DNA of 64,000 bases from an uncultured Bacilli bacterium (lineage in GTDB: Bacteria > Bacillota_I > Bacilli_A > RF39 > UBA660): the NCBI GenBank assembly GCA_944372195.1, contig CALVYK010000004.1:19628-83627 (forward strand), read 5' to 3'. Positions 34,315-43,585 of this stretch are shown here, piece after piece. The first letter of the stretch is position 1. Each line of letters begins with the position of its first letter. Under the pieces are notes generated by a model, which was not told where the DNA came from, ran no database searches, and saw only the letters and a list, made by a program, of their open reading frames with translations. A program made the translations under genes and the position numbers.

Positions 34315-35676
34315 ATGAAAAGACATTTAAATAGAAGAGGCAAAATATTAGTTTTAAGTTTAAGTTTAATTATTTTAATAAGTGGTATATTTGTAATAAA
34401 AGGTTTAAATAAAAAAGAAGAATTACATATATTGGAAAGTACAGATAATTATGATTTAAAAATTGATTATCCTGATGTAGAAAATAAAGAAATAAAGAAA
34501 AAAATTGATGAATATGTAAAAAAACAAAAAGATGATTTTCTTAATAATGTTAAAGCTGTAGAAGATATTGAACAACCAAAATATGATTTTAATTTGAGTG
34601 TTAATGTAAATGATTATAAAGATATTACTCATGTTTATATGTTAACATTTGCCTACACTGGAGGAGCACATTATACTAGAGATGATACAAGCTTATATTA
34701 TGATAATAAAACAAAAGAATTTGTTGATTTAAAATATTTTTTTAAAGATGAAGAATCATTTAAAAAATTATCTAGTATCGCTTATTATTATGTTTTAAAA
34801 TTAGAAGATAAAACATTTGATGAATTATGGGTTAAAAGAGGAACTGATCCAACAATAGATAATTATAGACATTTTAATTTTAAAGATGAAGGTTTAGAAA
34901 TATTATTTCCACCTTATCAAATTGCTTCATGGGCTGATGGAGAAATAAAAATTACTATACCTTATGAAGAAATAAACGATTTATTAAAAGAAGAATATAG
35001 AAATACAAGTAAAGAAGAAGAAGTTGTAAGTATCATTCCTGAAGTAAGAGATTTAACTAAATATCAAGATAAAAAATTAATTGCTTTTACTTTTGATGAT
35101 GGACCTAGTGAAACTAACACTAATTATTTATTAGATAATTTAGACAAATATGATGCTAAAGTTACTTTCTTTGTTTTAGGTAGTAGGGTGAATAGTAATA
35201 AAGAAACAATTAAAAGAGCTTATTTAGAAGGGAATGCTATTGGCAGTCATACTTATAATCATAGAAATTTAAATTTATTAAGTGATGTTGCTTTAATGGA
35301 TGAAGTTAAGAAAACTAATGAAGCAATTAAAGATATAATTGGTACGAGTCCAACTTTATTAAGACCACCTTATGGTAACTTAACTGATTATGGTAAAGAA
35401 CTTGCCAATATGAGTATTGTTTTATGGAATATTGATCCTTTAGATTGGAAATATAAAGATAAAAACAGAGTGGCTCAAGAAATAATTGAACATGCTCATG
35501 ATGGAGCTATTGTATTAGTTCACGATATATATAAATCATCAGTAGATGGTGCTTTACTTGCTATGGAAGAATTACAAAAACAAGGTTATGCTTTTGTAAC
35601 AATTAATGAAATGGCACAATTAAGGGGCATTAAATTAGATACAACAACATCATATTTCAGTATGAAAAAACAGTAA
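34315..35676 (+). CDS. PdaC-like polysaccharide deacetylase (DUF3298 plus NodB)
   Basis: 453 residues. Membrane anchor (~10-30), then a DUF4163/DUF3298 region (~40-225) with FAYTGGAHYTRD, then a NodB carbohydrate esterase 4 domain (~250-440). CE4 motifs: FTFDDGPS (metal Asp-Asp), GSHTYNHRNL (metal His-x3-His), RPPYGN, LWNIDPLDW and IVLVHDIY. It deacetylates GlcNAc/MurNAc in the wall or another glycan outside the cell. The domain order equals that of B. subtilis PdaC. SD GGAGG. Confidence 0.92.
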   Translation: MKRHLNRRGKILVLSLSLIILISGIFVIKGLNKKEELHILESTDNYDLKIDYPDVENKEIKKKIDEYVKKQKDDFLNNVKAVEDIEQPKYDFNLSVNVNDYKDITHVYMLTFAYTGGAHYTRDDTSLYYDNKTKEFVDLKYFFKDEESFKKLSSIAYYYVLKLEDKTFDELWVKRGTDPTIDNYRHFNFKDEGLEILFPPYQIASWADGEIKITIPYEEINDLLKEEYRNTSKEEEVVSIIPEVRDLTKYQDKKLIAFTFDDGPSETNTNYLLDNLDKYDAKVTFFVLGSRVNSNKETIKRAYLEGNAIGSHTYNHRNLNLLSDVALMDEVKKTNEAIKDIIGTSPTLLRPPYGNLTDYGKELANMSIVLWNIDPLDWKYKDKNRVAQEIIEHAHDGAIVLVHDIYKSSVDGALLAMEELQKQGYAFVTINEMAQLRGIKLDTTTSYFSMKKQ

Positions 35677-35693
35677 AATTTTACTGTTTTTTG
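35666..35693. terminator. Bidirectional terminator
   Basis: AAAAAACAGTAAAA pairs with TTTTACTGTTTTTT at the convergent ends of the deacetylase and the oxidoreductase genes. Confidence 0.85.
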
Positions 35694-37057
35694 TATGTTA
35701 TATTATAACAACTTGGTCCCATAATACAATTACCATCAATGTCAAATCTTGAGCCATGACAAGGACAATCCCAGGTTAATTCTACATCATTAAATAATAA
35801 ATTACATTTTAAATGAGGACATTTATTATATACTATATGTTTTTTATTATCTTTATCAATATAAATACCTACATTATCATTATTAATTTTAGTAAATATA
35901 ACATTTTTAGAATTCCATTTTTTATTAGGTATTAATTTATTTTCAATAAGTGTTTTAGAAGTTGATAATAAATTATTAATATTATTTATTCTAAATATTA
36001 AGTTTCTTTTTGGAGAAAATAATTCATATTCTTTATCATATAAAATGATATCACTTAATATTTTACCTGCTATCGTACCATTAGTCATACCCCATGTATT
36101 ATAACCAGTTCCAATTAATAAATTGTTTTTTAGTTTTCCGATAATAGGTAAGTGATCCGTGGTAATAATATCGTGATTAGACCATATATATTCTATATCA
36201 CCATAAATACTTGCTTCTTTAATTAAGTTGTTAAAATTTTTATTTTCATTATAGTTGTCAGTAATCTTATGAGAACCATTTAAATAAATTAAATTATCTT
36301 TATAATATCGTATTGATATAGTTGGTATTTTTGATGTGATTGAAGATATTTTTTTATTTGTAACATTTTTAACACTACATAAATAAGATCTTTCTAAATA
36401 ACAATGAATTGGAATTAATAATGGAAATAAGAAAAAAGGATAGTGGCAAGCTAAAATAATTTTTTTAGCTTTTATTTTATATTTATCTGTATAAACTAAA
36501 TCATGGATTTTAATAACATTTGTTTTTTCATATATTTCAATATTGTTTTTTAATAATATTTCTTTTAATTTTAACAAATATTTAATTGGATGGAATACAT
36601 ATGTATCATTAACTGAAATAGAATTTTCATTCATATTTACTTTTATCTTAAATGATTCTAATATTTCTTTTTCTTTAATTAAATTTTCTTTATTATTATC
36701 ATAAACAAATGATTCTACTTGTTCTAAATCACAATCAATATTTTCTTTTTCTATTATATATTTAAGAATGTTAATAGCTTGCAATTGATATTTTAAATAT
36801 GGTAGTGCTTTATCTTTTAATTTTGAATATATTAACTCTTGCAAATAGGTTATTTTAGCAGTTGATTTAGAAGTAGCTCCGCATCCTATTTGATTTTTTT
36901 CTACTATAACTACTTTTAAGTTTTTATTCATTAGATGATAAGCGGTAGTTAAACCTGTTATCCCACCACCAATTATTAAAACATCACATTCTATATCTTT
37001 ATCTAATTTATTTACTTTATTTTGATAATCTTTCATCCAAATACTTTGCTTTTTCAT
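35681..37057 (-). CDS. FAD-dependent oxidoreductase with C-terminal Rieske domain
   Basis: 458 residues. An N-terminal Rossmann motif DVLIIGGGITGLTTAYHL (~26-43) and GCGATSKSTAKITYLQ belong to the DAO (glycine oxidase-like) family. TGYNTWGMTNGTIAG at ~320 closes the flavin site. The last ~80 residues form a Rieske 2Fe-2S domain with CPHLKC and CPCHGSRF. The fusion is known from Bacillota and Actinobacteria; the substrate is not known. Start ATG 37057 follows SD GGTGAT. Confidence 0.92.
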   Translation of the reverse strand: MKKQSIWMKDYQNKVNKLDKDIECDVLIIGGGITGLTTAYHLMNKNLKVVIVEKNQIGCGATSKSTAKITYLQELIYSKLKDKALPYLKYQLQAINILKYIIEKENIDCDLEQVESFVYDNNKENLIKEKEILESFKIKVNMNENSISVNDTYVFHPIKYLLKLKEILLKNNIEIYEKTNVIKIHDLVYTDKYKIKAKKIILACHYPFFLFPLLIPIHCYLERSYLCSVKNVTNKKISSITSKIPTISIRYYKDNLIYLNGSHKITDNYNENKNFNNLIKEASIYGDIEYIWSNHDIITTDHLPIIGKLKNNLLIGTGYNTWGMTNGTIAGKILSDIILYDKEYELFSPKRNLIFRINNINNLLSTSKTLIENKLIPNKKWNSKNVIFTKINNDNVGIYIDKDNKKHIVYNKCPHLKCNLLFNDVELTWDCPCHGSRFDIDGNCIMGPSCYNITYKKQ

Positions 37058-37130
37058 ACAATCACCAATATTAATATGGACAATATTATTATTTGTATGT
37101 TATAATTAATACAAGGATATAGGTGAGTTT

Positions 37131-37538
37131 ATGAAAATATTGAAAAATATTATAGCAATTATTTTATCAATAGTAATAACATTTTTGTTTTTTGAAATTA
37201 CTAATTGGTATCATTTAGGCGATGAATTAACACCATTTATTATATTTAGATTATTAACATTTTTTATATTGTTAACTTCTGTATTTATAGTATTAATTAA
37301 TAAACTAGTCAAAACTTCATTAATAATTGGTTTAATTCCATTTATATTTGCTTTATTTGTAGGTGTTTATTTTGCGATAACAGGATTCTCTGGATTATGT
37401 TTTTGTGGTGATTTTTATGGATTTAAAGCGTTTATAGAAAGTATAATTTTATATTCTCAGAACTTTTATCAAAACTATATTTTAGGATTTATTTTAATAA
37501 TTTTTTTCATTATAAAAACTATTAACAAAAAAAGTTAA
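37131..37538 (+). CDS. Hypothetical four-helix membrane protein
   Basis: 135 residues, four hydrophobic helices (about 5-24, 35-58, 62-85, 105-130). A short loop TGFSGLCFCGDFYGFKAF holds two Cys. No family recognised. SD AGGTGAG directly upstream. Confidence 0.6.
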   Translation: MKILKNIIAIILSIVITFLFFEITNWYHLGDELTPFIIFRLLTFFILLTSVFIVLINKLVKTSLIIGLIPFIFALFVGVYFAITGFSGLCFCGDFYGFKAFIESIILYSQNFYQNYILGFILIIFFIIKTINKKS

Positions 37539-37599
37539 TAGCCTTAATTTGACAAATATATTAAATTTATTATAATAAAATATATTAAGGTGAATTTAT

Positions 37600-38148
37600 A
37601 TGAAAAACATTTTAAATGAAAATTATTTTGAAAAAATGAAAGAAAAACTTGCTGTTGAAAAAATAACAGTAGAAGAATATAAAGAATATTATATGCAATT
37701 AAAAGAAGCAATAAATAATAAGTCACTAAAACAACCATTAACATATATAAACTCATTGATGTGTGCTTTTGTTTGCCCAATAAATAATTTTTACGAAGAA
37801 GAATTATTTATTACAATTTCAAGTAGATTGAATAATTTAATAACAATTTTTGCTAAAGAAAAACTTAAAAATATTGATTTTCCAAAATATTATAATAAAA
37901 TTAGAAATATTCTAAATTCACAAATATTATCTGGTAAATTTTTTTTAGATAATTGTAATTTAATTACATTAGCACATCTTGCAAAAATAGATAATGTTGA
38001 TTTAAAAGAATGGATTTGTCTTATGCTTGATGCAAAAGTAATTGCAGAAACATATGATGAATATATCAAAATTAATTCAGAAAGAAAAAAATTAAACGTG
38101 CTATTGCATCATCTTGAACATATAAATGGCTTTCAAAAAAAGATCTAA
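37600..38148 (+). CDS. Hypothetical helical protein
   Basis: 182 residues, soluble, mostly alpha-helical, Lys/Glu/Asn-rich. It contains QPLTYINSLMCAFVCPINNFYEEE (positions ~43-66) and ISSRLNNLITIFAKEKL. Not recognised. SD AAGGTGA. It converges on rarA over a shared terminator. Confidence 0.6.
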   Translation: MKNILNENYFEKMKEKLAVEKITVEEYKEYYMQLKEAINNKSLKQPLTYINSLMCAFVCPINNFYEEELFITISSRLNNLITIFAKEKLKNIDFPKYYNKIRNILNSQILSGKFFLDNCNLITLAHLAKIDNVDLKEWICLMLDAKVIAETYDEYIKINSERKKLNVLLHHLEHINGFQKKI

Positions 38149-38179
38149 AAAATGATTGAAATTTACTCAATCATTTTCA
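38149..38179. terminator. Bidirectional terminator between 37600 gene and rarA
   Basis: AAAATGATTGA pairs with TCAATCATTTT across a 7-base loop; it overlaps the rarA stop. Confidence 0.8.
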
Positions 38180-39381
38180 TTTTGCAATTTTTCTAATTTT
38201 TCATATATACTTTTTAAAGTAGTTTCATATTTACTTGTAGTTTTAGGAATGTAATATTTACGATTTCTAATTTTATCTGGTAGATATTGCTGCTTAACAA
38301 AAGCATTAGGGTAATCATGAGGATATTTATAGTCTTTAGAATTTGTTTTAATATGATCAGGAACATTTCCAGTATTACCATTTCTAATATCTGATAATGC
38401 ATTGTCTAAGGCAATATGAGCCGAATTTGATTTAGGAGATAGGGCTAACTCAACTACAACTGTAGCTAGTGGAATTCTTGCTTCTGGTAGTCCTAATCGT
38501 TCACACGCATTAATACAAGCATCAACTTTTGGTCCCATCGATGGATTAGCTAATCCAATATCTTCGTAAGCAATAACTGTCATTCTTCGGTAGATACTAT
38601 CTAGATCTTCAGCTTCAATTAACCTAGCTAGATAATGTAGACTAGCATTAACATCACTACCTCTAATTGATTTCTGAAAAGCTGATAATACATCATAGTG
38701 ACCATCTTCATTTTTATCATGAAAGAATACTGGCTTACTGTTTATTTTTTTAATATGTTCGACATTAACTATTTTGTCACTACTAGAATAGTAAGCTACC
38801 TCTAATAAATTATAAGCAAATCTTAAGTCACCACCAGACAATTTAACAATATAATTAATTGCTTCATCATCTATTTGAATATTTTCTAAATATTTAATAC
38901 CTTTTTGTAATGCTTCTTTGATATCTTCATCATTTAATTCTTTTAATTCAAATATTTGACATCTACTTCTAATAGCAGGATTTATTTTGTGATAAGGGTT
39001 AGATGTTGTCATACCTATTAAAGTAATCAAACCATTTTCTAAATATGGTAATAATAAATCTTGTTTATCTTTATTTAACCTATGAATTTCATCCATAATG
39101 ATAATATATTCATTATTATATTTAGCTTCGGCAATTGCATCATCAAAGTCTTTTTTATTATTTATAACCGCATTTAATAAAATATATTTATATCCTAATT
39201 CATTTACAATAGCTGTTGCAATACTAGTTTTACCAATACCAGGTTTACCATATAAAATCATTGAGAATAATTTTTTATTTTTAACTAAATTAGTTAATAT
39301 TTTATCTTTACCAATTAAATGTTTCTGACCAACTATATCATCTAATTTAGTTGGCCTTAGTATGTGCGCTAAAGGTTCCAT
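38167..39381 (-). CDS. rarA: Replication-associated recombination protein A (RarA/MgsA)
   Basis: 404 residues from ATG 39381 (SD GGTGAT; the GTG at 39393 lies in the SD). AAA+ clamp-loader-like ATPase: LDDIVGQKHLIG, Walker A YGKPGIGKTSIA, Walker B IIIMDEIHRLN, sensor TTSNPY, arginine-finger SRCQIF, and the tetramerisation domain RRMTVIAYEDIGLANP...NALSDI. It acts at stalled forks. Transcribed against its neighbours. Confidence 0.95.
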   Translation of the reverse strand: MEPLAHILRPTKLDDIVGQKHLIGKDKILTNLVKNKKLFSMILYGKPGIGKTSIATAIVNELGYKYILLNAVINNKKDFDDAIAEAKYNNEYIIIMDEIHRLNKDKQDLLLPYLENGLITLIGMTTSNPYHKINPAIRSRCQIFELKELNDEDIKEALQKGIKYLENIQIDDEAINYIVKLSGGDLRFAYNLLEVAYYSSSDKIVNVEHIKKINSKPVFFHDKNEDGHYDVLSAFQKSIRGSDVNASLHYLARLIEAEDLDSIYRRMTVIAYEDIGLANPSMGPKVDACINACERLGLPEARIPLATVVVELALSPKSNSAHIALDNALSDIRNGNTGNVPDHIKTNSKDYKYPHDYPNAFVKQQYLPDKIRNRKYYIPKTTSKYETTLKSIYEKLEKLQNEND

Positions 39382-39432
39382 ATATATCACCACATATTAT
39401 TTTATCAAAATTATTAAAAAATTAATAGAGTG

Positions 39433-39441
39433 TGATATAAT
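39433..39441 (+). promoter_or_regulatory. Extended -10 promoter of the xer-alkD unit
   Basis: TGATATAAT, followed by SD AGGTGAT and the ATG at 39457. Confidence 0.55.
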
Positions 39442-39456
39442 TATATAGGTGATAAT

Positions 39457-40362
39457 ATGAATTTTATACCAAATAAAGATGAATTTAATAATAAAGCATT
39501 GGAATTTAAAACATATTTATTAATAGATAAAAAATATAGTAATGAAACTATTAGTTCTTATATGAATGACTTATATAAATATTATAAATATATTAGTAAA
39601 AAAAACTTAAATATTAATAATATCAAAAGAAAAGATATAATGGACTATACTAAATATTTAAGAGAACAGCAATTATCTACTAGTTCGATTAATCATAATG
39701 TATCAGTTTTAAGAACATTTTATAAATTTCTAGTATTATCTAATAGATTTGTAACTGATCCAATGGATTATTTAGAAGTCCCAAAATTAAGGAAAACTTT
39801 ACCTAAAGTTTTATCGATAGATGAAGTTAAAAAATTATTAGATATTGATTTGGTTGATAAATATAGTTATCGAAATAAAGCTATGTTAGAATTAATGTAT
39901 GCTACAGGACTTAGAGTAAGCGAATTAGTTAATTTAAAATTAAATGATATTGATTTAGATAGCGATTTAATTAGAACTTTAGGTAAAGGTAGTAAAGAAA
40001 GAATAATTCCAATCGGTGATTATGCTATATACTATTTAAAAAAATACATATTAGAATATCGAAAAGAACTACTTAAAACTAATACTGATTATATATTTTT
40101 AAATAACCATGGTAAAAAATTATCAAGACAAAGTTTTTATAAATTAGTAAAAGAACTAGCAATTAAAAAAAATATAAAAACAGAATTTTCTCCTCATACT
40201 TTAAGACATTCATTTGCTACTCATTTACTTGATAGAGGCGCTGATATAGTAAGTATTAAAGAAATGTTAGGTCATAGTTCATTATCTACTACACAAATAT
40301 ATACACATATATCCAATCAAAAATTAAAAGATGAATATACCAAATTCCATCCTCACGGATAA
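39457..40362 (+). CDS. xerD: Xer-type tyrosine recombinase
   Basis: 301 residues, the normal XerC/XerD length. SAM-like N-terminal domain (~15-100), catalytic domain with Arg in ATGLRVSELVNL, Lys in GKGSKERIIP, HTLRHSFATHLLDRG (His-x2-Arg), GHSS (His) and nucleophile Tyr in QIYTHIS. It resolves chromosome dimers by recombination at dif, and a dif-like site lies only ~1.9 kb beyond its 3' end. Whether it is XerC, XerD or a sole Xer cannot be decided without a comparison, so the symbol is tentative. Confidence 0.85.
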   Translation: MNFIPNKDEFNNKALEFKTYLLIDKKYSNETISSYMNDLYKYYKYISKKNLNINNIKRKDIMDYTKYLREQQLSTSSINHNVSVLRTFYKFLVLSNRFVTDPMDYLEVPKLRKTLPKVLSIDEVKKLLDIDLVDKYSYRNKAMLELMYATGLRVSELVNLKLNDIDLDSDLIRTLGKGSKERIIPIGDYAIYYLKKYILEYRKELLKTNTDYIFLNNHGKKLSRQSFYKLVKELAIKKNIKTEFSPHTLRHSFATHLLDRGADIVSIKEMLGHSSLSTTQIYTHISNQKLKDEYTKFHPHG

Positions 40363-41026
40363 TAAAGAATTAATTAAATATTTGTGTAGTATTAAAGATG
40401 AGGAATATAGAAAATTTAATGAAAAAATTATAAAAACTAATAATATAATTGGAGTTAGGATTCCTATTTTAAAGAAAATAGCTAAAGAAATATCTAAAAA
40501 TGATTACTTAACTTTTATTAAGAATAATAAGCATAAATATTATGAAGAAATAATGTTGTATGGTTTAGTTATTACTTATTTAAAAGATTATAATGAATCT
40601 ATTAAATTATTTGATATTTATATTAATTACATTGATTCTTGGGCGACTTGTGATTCAATTGTTTTAAATTACAAAATTATTACTAAAAATTTAGATGATT
40701 ATTTAATCAAAGTTAAGCAATATTTAAAAAATAATAGACCATTTATAAAAAGAGTAGGGGTAGTATCGTTATTTTATTATTTAAATGACGATTATATCGA
40801 TGAAGTGTTTAATATGGTAAATTCTATTAGAACTAGTGAATATTACGTTAAAATGGCTATTGCATGGCTTATATCGATATGTTTAGTAAAATATTACGAC
40901 AAAACATTAAACTTCTTAAAAACTTGCAATTTAGATGATTGGACTTACAATAAAACATTACAAAAAGCAATTGAATCATATAAAATAAAAAATAAAGATT
41001 ATTTAAGAAAATTAAAACGAATTTAA
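40331..41026 (+). CDS. AlkD-like DNA alkylation repair protein
   Basis: 231 residues, all-helical HEAT-like repeat protein. GVRIPILKKIAKEISK, EIMLYGLVI, YINYIDSWATCDSIV (Trp and Asp of the lesion pocket) and FIKRVGVVSLFYYL are typical of the AlkD family, which excises N3/N7-alkylated purines. The start overlaps the recombinase gene by 32 nt in another frame; no better start exists downstream. Confidence 0.85.
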   Translation: MNIPNSILTDNKELIKYLCSIKDEEYRKFNEKIIKTNNIIGVRIPILKKIAKEISKNDYLTFIKNNKHKYYEEIMLYGLVITYLKDYNESIKLFDIYINYIDSWATCDSIVLNYKIITKNLDDYLIKVKQYLKNNRPFIKRVGVVSLFYYLNDDYIDEVFNMVNSIRTSEYYVKMAIAWLISICLVKYYDKTLNFLKTCNLDDWTYNKTLQKAIESYKIKNKDYLRKLKRI

Positions 41027-41104
41027 AAATAAAACATTAAATTTATATAGTTAATATAAGTTATTAAGTTTTTGTTTATTCATATAATTTTATAGGTGAT
41101 ATCG

Positions 41105-41839
41105 ATGAATAATGTATCATTTGCTTTTGTTTTAACTATATTAGCAGGATTATCGACAATGATTGGATCAATATTTATATTTAAGAAAAAAAATGAGAAT
41201 GTAATAATTGGTTCTCTTTCTTTTGCATCAGGTGTAATGTTTACAGTATCAATTACTGACTTAATACCTGAATCATATAATTTGTTAATTAATATTTTCC
41301 CTAAATTTCCTGCTATTTTATATATGTTAATATTTGTTGTAAGTGGTATCATATTTTCTATGCTAATTGATAAATATATACCAACAAATAATAATCTATA
41401 TAGAGTAGGGGTATTCGCTATGTTAGCTATTATTATTCATAATATTCCTGAAGGAATAGCAACATTTATGGCTACTAATACTAATATAATGTTAGGAATA
41501 TCCTTAACTATAGCTATAGCATTGCATAATATACCAGAAGGTATTAGTATATCTATACCAATTTATTACGCTACTAATAGCAAATTAAAAGCATTATTTT
41601 ACACATTTATATCAGCTATATCCGAACCATTTGGGGCATTATTAACTTATTTATTTTTAAGTAATTATATTAATGATCGAATTATGGGATTTTTATTTGG
41701 AATTATAGCAGGAATTATGATTCATATTTCAATGTATGAATTACTTCCAACTTCTAAAAGCTATAATAAATTAAGTATAACCTATTTATTTTTTGCTTTA
41801 GGAGTAATAATTATGTTAATAAATCATTTTGCTTTTTAA
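41105..41839 (+). CDS. zupT: ZIP family divalent metal transporter (ZupT-like)
   Basis: 244 residues from ATG 41105 (SD AGGTGAT; GTG 41096 is inside it). Eight helices; the metal-path motifs HNIPEGIATFMA (helix IV) and ALHNIPEGISISIPIYYA (helix V), plus SEPFGALLTY, are conserved. It imports Zn, Fe or Mn. Last + strand gene before the dif region. Confidence 0.9.
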   Translation: MNNVSFAFVLTILAGLSTMIGSIFIFKKKNENVIIGSLSFASGVMFTVSITDLIPESYNLLINIFPKFPAILYMLIFVVSGIIFSMLIDKYIPTNNNLYRVGVFAMLAIIIHNIPEGIATFMATNTNIMLGISLTIAIALHNIPEGISISIPIYYATNSKLKALFYTFISAISEPFGALLTYLFLSNYINDRIMGFLFGIIAGIMIHISMYELLPTSKSYNKLSITYLFFALGVIIMLINHFAF

Positions 41840-41862
41840 AATGAAATAGGGGATTTCAAAAG

Positions 41863-41890
41863 AAAAAAGACCTTAAAATCGTCTTTTTTT
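41863..41890. terminator. Bidirectional terminator, zupT and small - strand gene
   Basis: AAAAAAGAC (41863-41871) and GTCTTTTTTT (41881-41890) form the stem; T tracts lie on both strands. Confidence 0.8.
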
Positions 41891-41903
41891 CTTGGGTTAA
41901 AAC

Positions 41904-42035
41904 TTATTCAAAATCATAATTTGAAGAAGTATTAGCACTTGTAGTTTCTTGTTTGTTCATGTTAGATTCCATTTTTTTGTTATCTTTGCATGACTTATTA
42001 GAATTACAATTTTTTGCTTGTTTATTCTTTTTCAT
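41904..42035 (-). CDS. Small Lys/Asn/Ser-rich protein
   Basis: 43 residues, ATG 42035 with SD GGGTGAT. It begins MKKNKQAKNCNSNKSC and is hydrophilic throughout, with two Cys near the N-terminus and an acidic end (SNYDFE). No family recognised. A terminator follows the stop, which supports a real gene. Confidence 0.45.
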   Translation of the reverse strand: MKKNKQAKNCNSNKSCKDNKKMESNMNKQETTSANTSSNYDFE

Positions 42036-42221
42036 TTTATCACCCATTAATATTATTAACATTTTATTTAAATTTATTTATTAATATTATTGTTAAAATA
42101 TGGAATTAATTAAAATATACAATACAAATAAATATTACTTATTTTTACATTTATAGTCTTATTTATGTTATAATAAATATATAAATAACATATTATTATA
42201 GTATTTATTTAAAAATACGTT

Positions 42222-42249
42222 AGTTAACATAATATATATTATCGGAAGT
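42222..42249 (-). other. dif: dif chromosome-dimer resolution site
   Basis: On the - strand the 28 bases read as half-site ACTTCCGATAA, centre TATATA, half-site TTATGTTAACT. From memory, the B. subtilis dif has ACTTCCTAGAA, TATATA, TTATGTAAACT; the match is 25 of 28 with the same 11-6-11 geometry. It lies in a 446-base intergenic region (41840-42285) where gene orientation switches from + to -, as expected for a replication terminus. The rest of that region (42036-42221) is AT-rich spacer without a visible gene. Confidence 0.85.
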
Positions 42250-42261
42250 TAAATAATTATT

Positions 42262-42287
42262 AAAAAGACATATAATAGTGTCTTTTT
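42262..42287 (-). terminator. Terminator of holA
   Basis: AAAAAGACA and TGTCTTTTT pair around TATAATAG; it overlaps the holA stop. Confidence 0.75.
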
Positions 42288-43224
42288 ATAATGCCAAAAT
42301 AAATAATTCTAATCCTAATTGTTTATCTATTTTACCAGTTTTAATAGATATATCTAAATCAGCTAATTGTTTTAAATAATTTAATAATATATTTGAATCA
42401 TATTTTTTTGAATTTTGATTTGCTAATTTAACTCTATATGGATGTATTTTTAAAATACTAGCAATATTATTTTCCGTATATCCGTTTAAATATAGTTGTT
42501 TTACTTGATACATTATCCTTATCTGATTTGCTAAAGCAATTATAATAGCAATTGGTTCTTCATTTAATTTAATTCGATCTTGATATAATGTAAATGCATC
42601 ATTTTTATTTTTATTTATAATAGCATCAATCAATTTAAAATTATTTACTTCTAATGATTTTGATACTAAATTAGTTATATCTTCTTTAGTTATTTTTTTG
42701 TCTTTATCCTTATATATTTTTATTTTATCAATTTCCGTAGCAAGTAGGGTGGTATCATCCCCTACTCGTTCTAACAAATATTTTATATTATCAGTTGATA
42801 TATTATATTCACCAAATAATTCTTTTACTAGTGAAATATTATCAATATTATTAAATTCTTTAACAATACCTATTTTTTTAATTAATTTAGTTATTTTTTT
42901 TCTTTCATCTAATTTATCATTATTAACAATGAAAATTAAAATTGTATTATCATTTATATTATTTAAATAATTTTCTAAAATTGTTGAATCTTGTTCTAAA
43001 GATTTTTTAGTTGTTCCAGTAAATATATAACTATTATTAACAATAATAATTTTTTTATCATCAAATAATGACATACTACTAGCATCATTAATTATATCTG
43101 TTAAATATGTATTAGTTAAATCATATTTATTTATATTTATTTCATCAATTTTATTATCTTTAATTATTTTATCTATTTCTTTATTTATTAAATAATTAAT
43201 TGATCCATATAATATATATACCAT
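42286..43224 (-). CDS. holA: DNA polymerase III delta subunit
   Basis: 312 residues from ATG 43224 (SD AGGTGAG; the GTG at 43233 lies inside it). Clamp-loader delta pattern: VYILYGSINYLINKEIDKII, SLFDDKKIIIVNN, TILIFIVNNDKLDERKKI, LLERVGDDTTLLATEIDKI and the C-terminal helical domain with YRVKLANQNSKKY. Delta opens the beta clamp. It is the first - strand gene right of dif. Confidence 0.92.
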   Translation of the reverse strand: MVYILYGSINYLINKEIDKIIKDNKIDEININKYDLTNTYLTDIINDASSMSLFDDKKIIIVNNSYIFTGTTKKSLEQDSTILENYLNNINDNTILIFIVNNDKLDERKKITKLIKKIGIVKEFNNIDNISLVKELFGEYNISTDNIKYLLERVGDDTTLLATEIDKIKIYKDKDKKITKEDITNLVSKSLEVNNFKLIDAIINKNKNDAFTLYQDRIKLNEEPIAIIIALANQIRIMYQVKQLYLNGYTENNIASILKIHPYRVKLANQNSKKYDSNILLNYLKQLADLDISIKTGKIDKQLGLELFILAL

Positions 43225-43281
43225 ACCACTCACCTACTTCATTATACTATAAATTTAGTAAAAATAAAAGTAAATTTGTAG

Positions 43282-43310
43282 TTGACAAAATATAATAATT
43301 AATTTATAAT
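43282..43310 (+). promoter_or_regulatory. Perfect consensus promoter of the third toxin mRNA
   Basis: TTGACA, 17 bases, TATAAT. The start is ~43317. The leader carries a stem CTCCGT (43346-43351) / ACGGAG (43357-43362) that sequesters the SD of the first ORF. Confidence 0.85.
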
Positions 43311-43371
43311 TAATATTGAGATATATTTAATAGTTAGGTGTTTTGCTCCGTATGAAACGGAGGTGATCTTT

Positions 43372-43461
43372 ATGAATTTTAAATTAAACGAAAGGAATAA
43401 AGATGCAATTAATTATTGTATTTGCAATAATTGTGTTTTATACAGTTGTTGCTTTAAATAA
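43372..43461 (+). CDS. Leader ORF overlapping a toxin-like peptide (mok-like)
   Basis: 29 residues, hydrophilic then Cys-rich (NYCICNNC), with SD GGAGGTGAT that is base-paired in the leader stem. It overlaps the hydrophobic 22-residue ORF at 43403 in another frame. Its likely purpose is to couple translation to that ORF, as mok does for hok. Confidence 0.45.
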   Translation: MNFKLNERNKDAINYCICNNCVLYSCCFK

Positions 43462-43471
43462 CAAAAATTAA
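43403..43471 (+). CDS. Small hydrophobic peptide, likely type I toxin
   Basis: 22 residues (MQLIIVFAIIVFYTVVALNN plus KN), essentially one membrane helix. It has its own SD AAAGGA 6 nt before the ATG, inside the leader ORF. It stands between a perfect + strand promoter and a perfect - strand promoter with a shared terminator. Toxin function is inferred from this architecture. Confidence 0.6.
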   Translation: MQLIIVFAIIVFYTVVALNNKN

Positions 43472-43476
43472 AATTT

Positions 43477-43508
43477 AAAACACCGAATCATCATCGAAAC
43501 GGTGTTTT
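43477..43508. terminator. Bidirectional terminator of the third toxin/antisense pair
   Basis: AAAACACCG pairs with CGGTGTTTT; both transcripts of the locus end here. Confidence 0.75.
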
Positions 43509-43585
43509 CCCAAAAATTTTGAGCAAACATCTAATACAGGAATATTAAATGTATCTCTTTTTATTGTATGAAATTTCTTTCATCT
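43477..43585 (-). ncRNA. Predicted antisense antitoxin RNA (third locus)
   Basis: The - strand promoter is perfect consensus: TTGACA (43620-43615), 17 bases, TATAAT (43597-43592). The ~109-nt RNA ends at the shared terminator. GTATGAAA occurs twice on the + strand: in the loop of the SD-sequestering hairpin (43350-43357) and at 43566-43573. The antisense RNA therefore carries TTTCATAC, complementary to the toxin mRNA loop, a direct-repeat logic like that of par. Confidence 0.65.
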
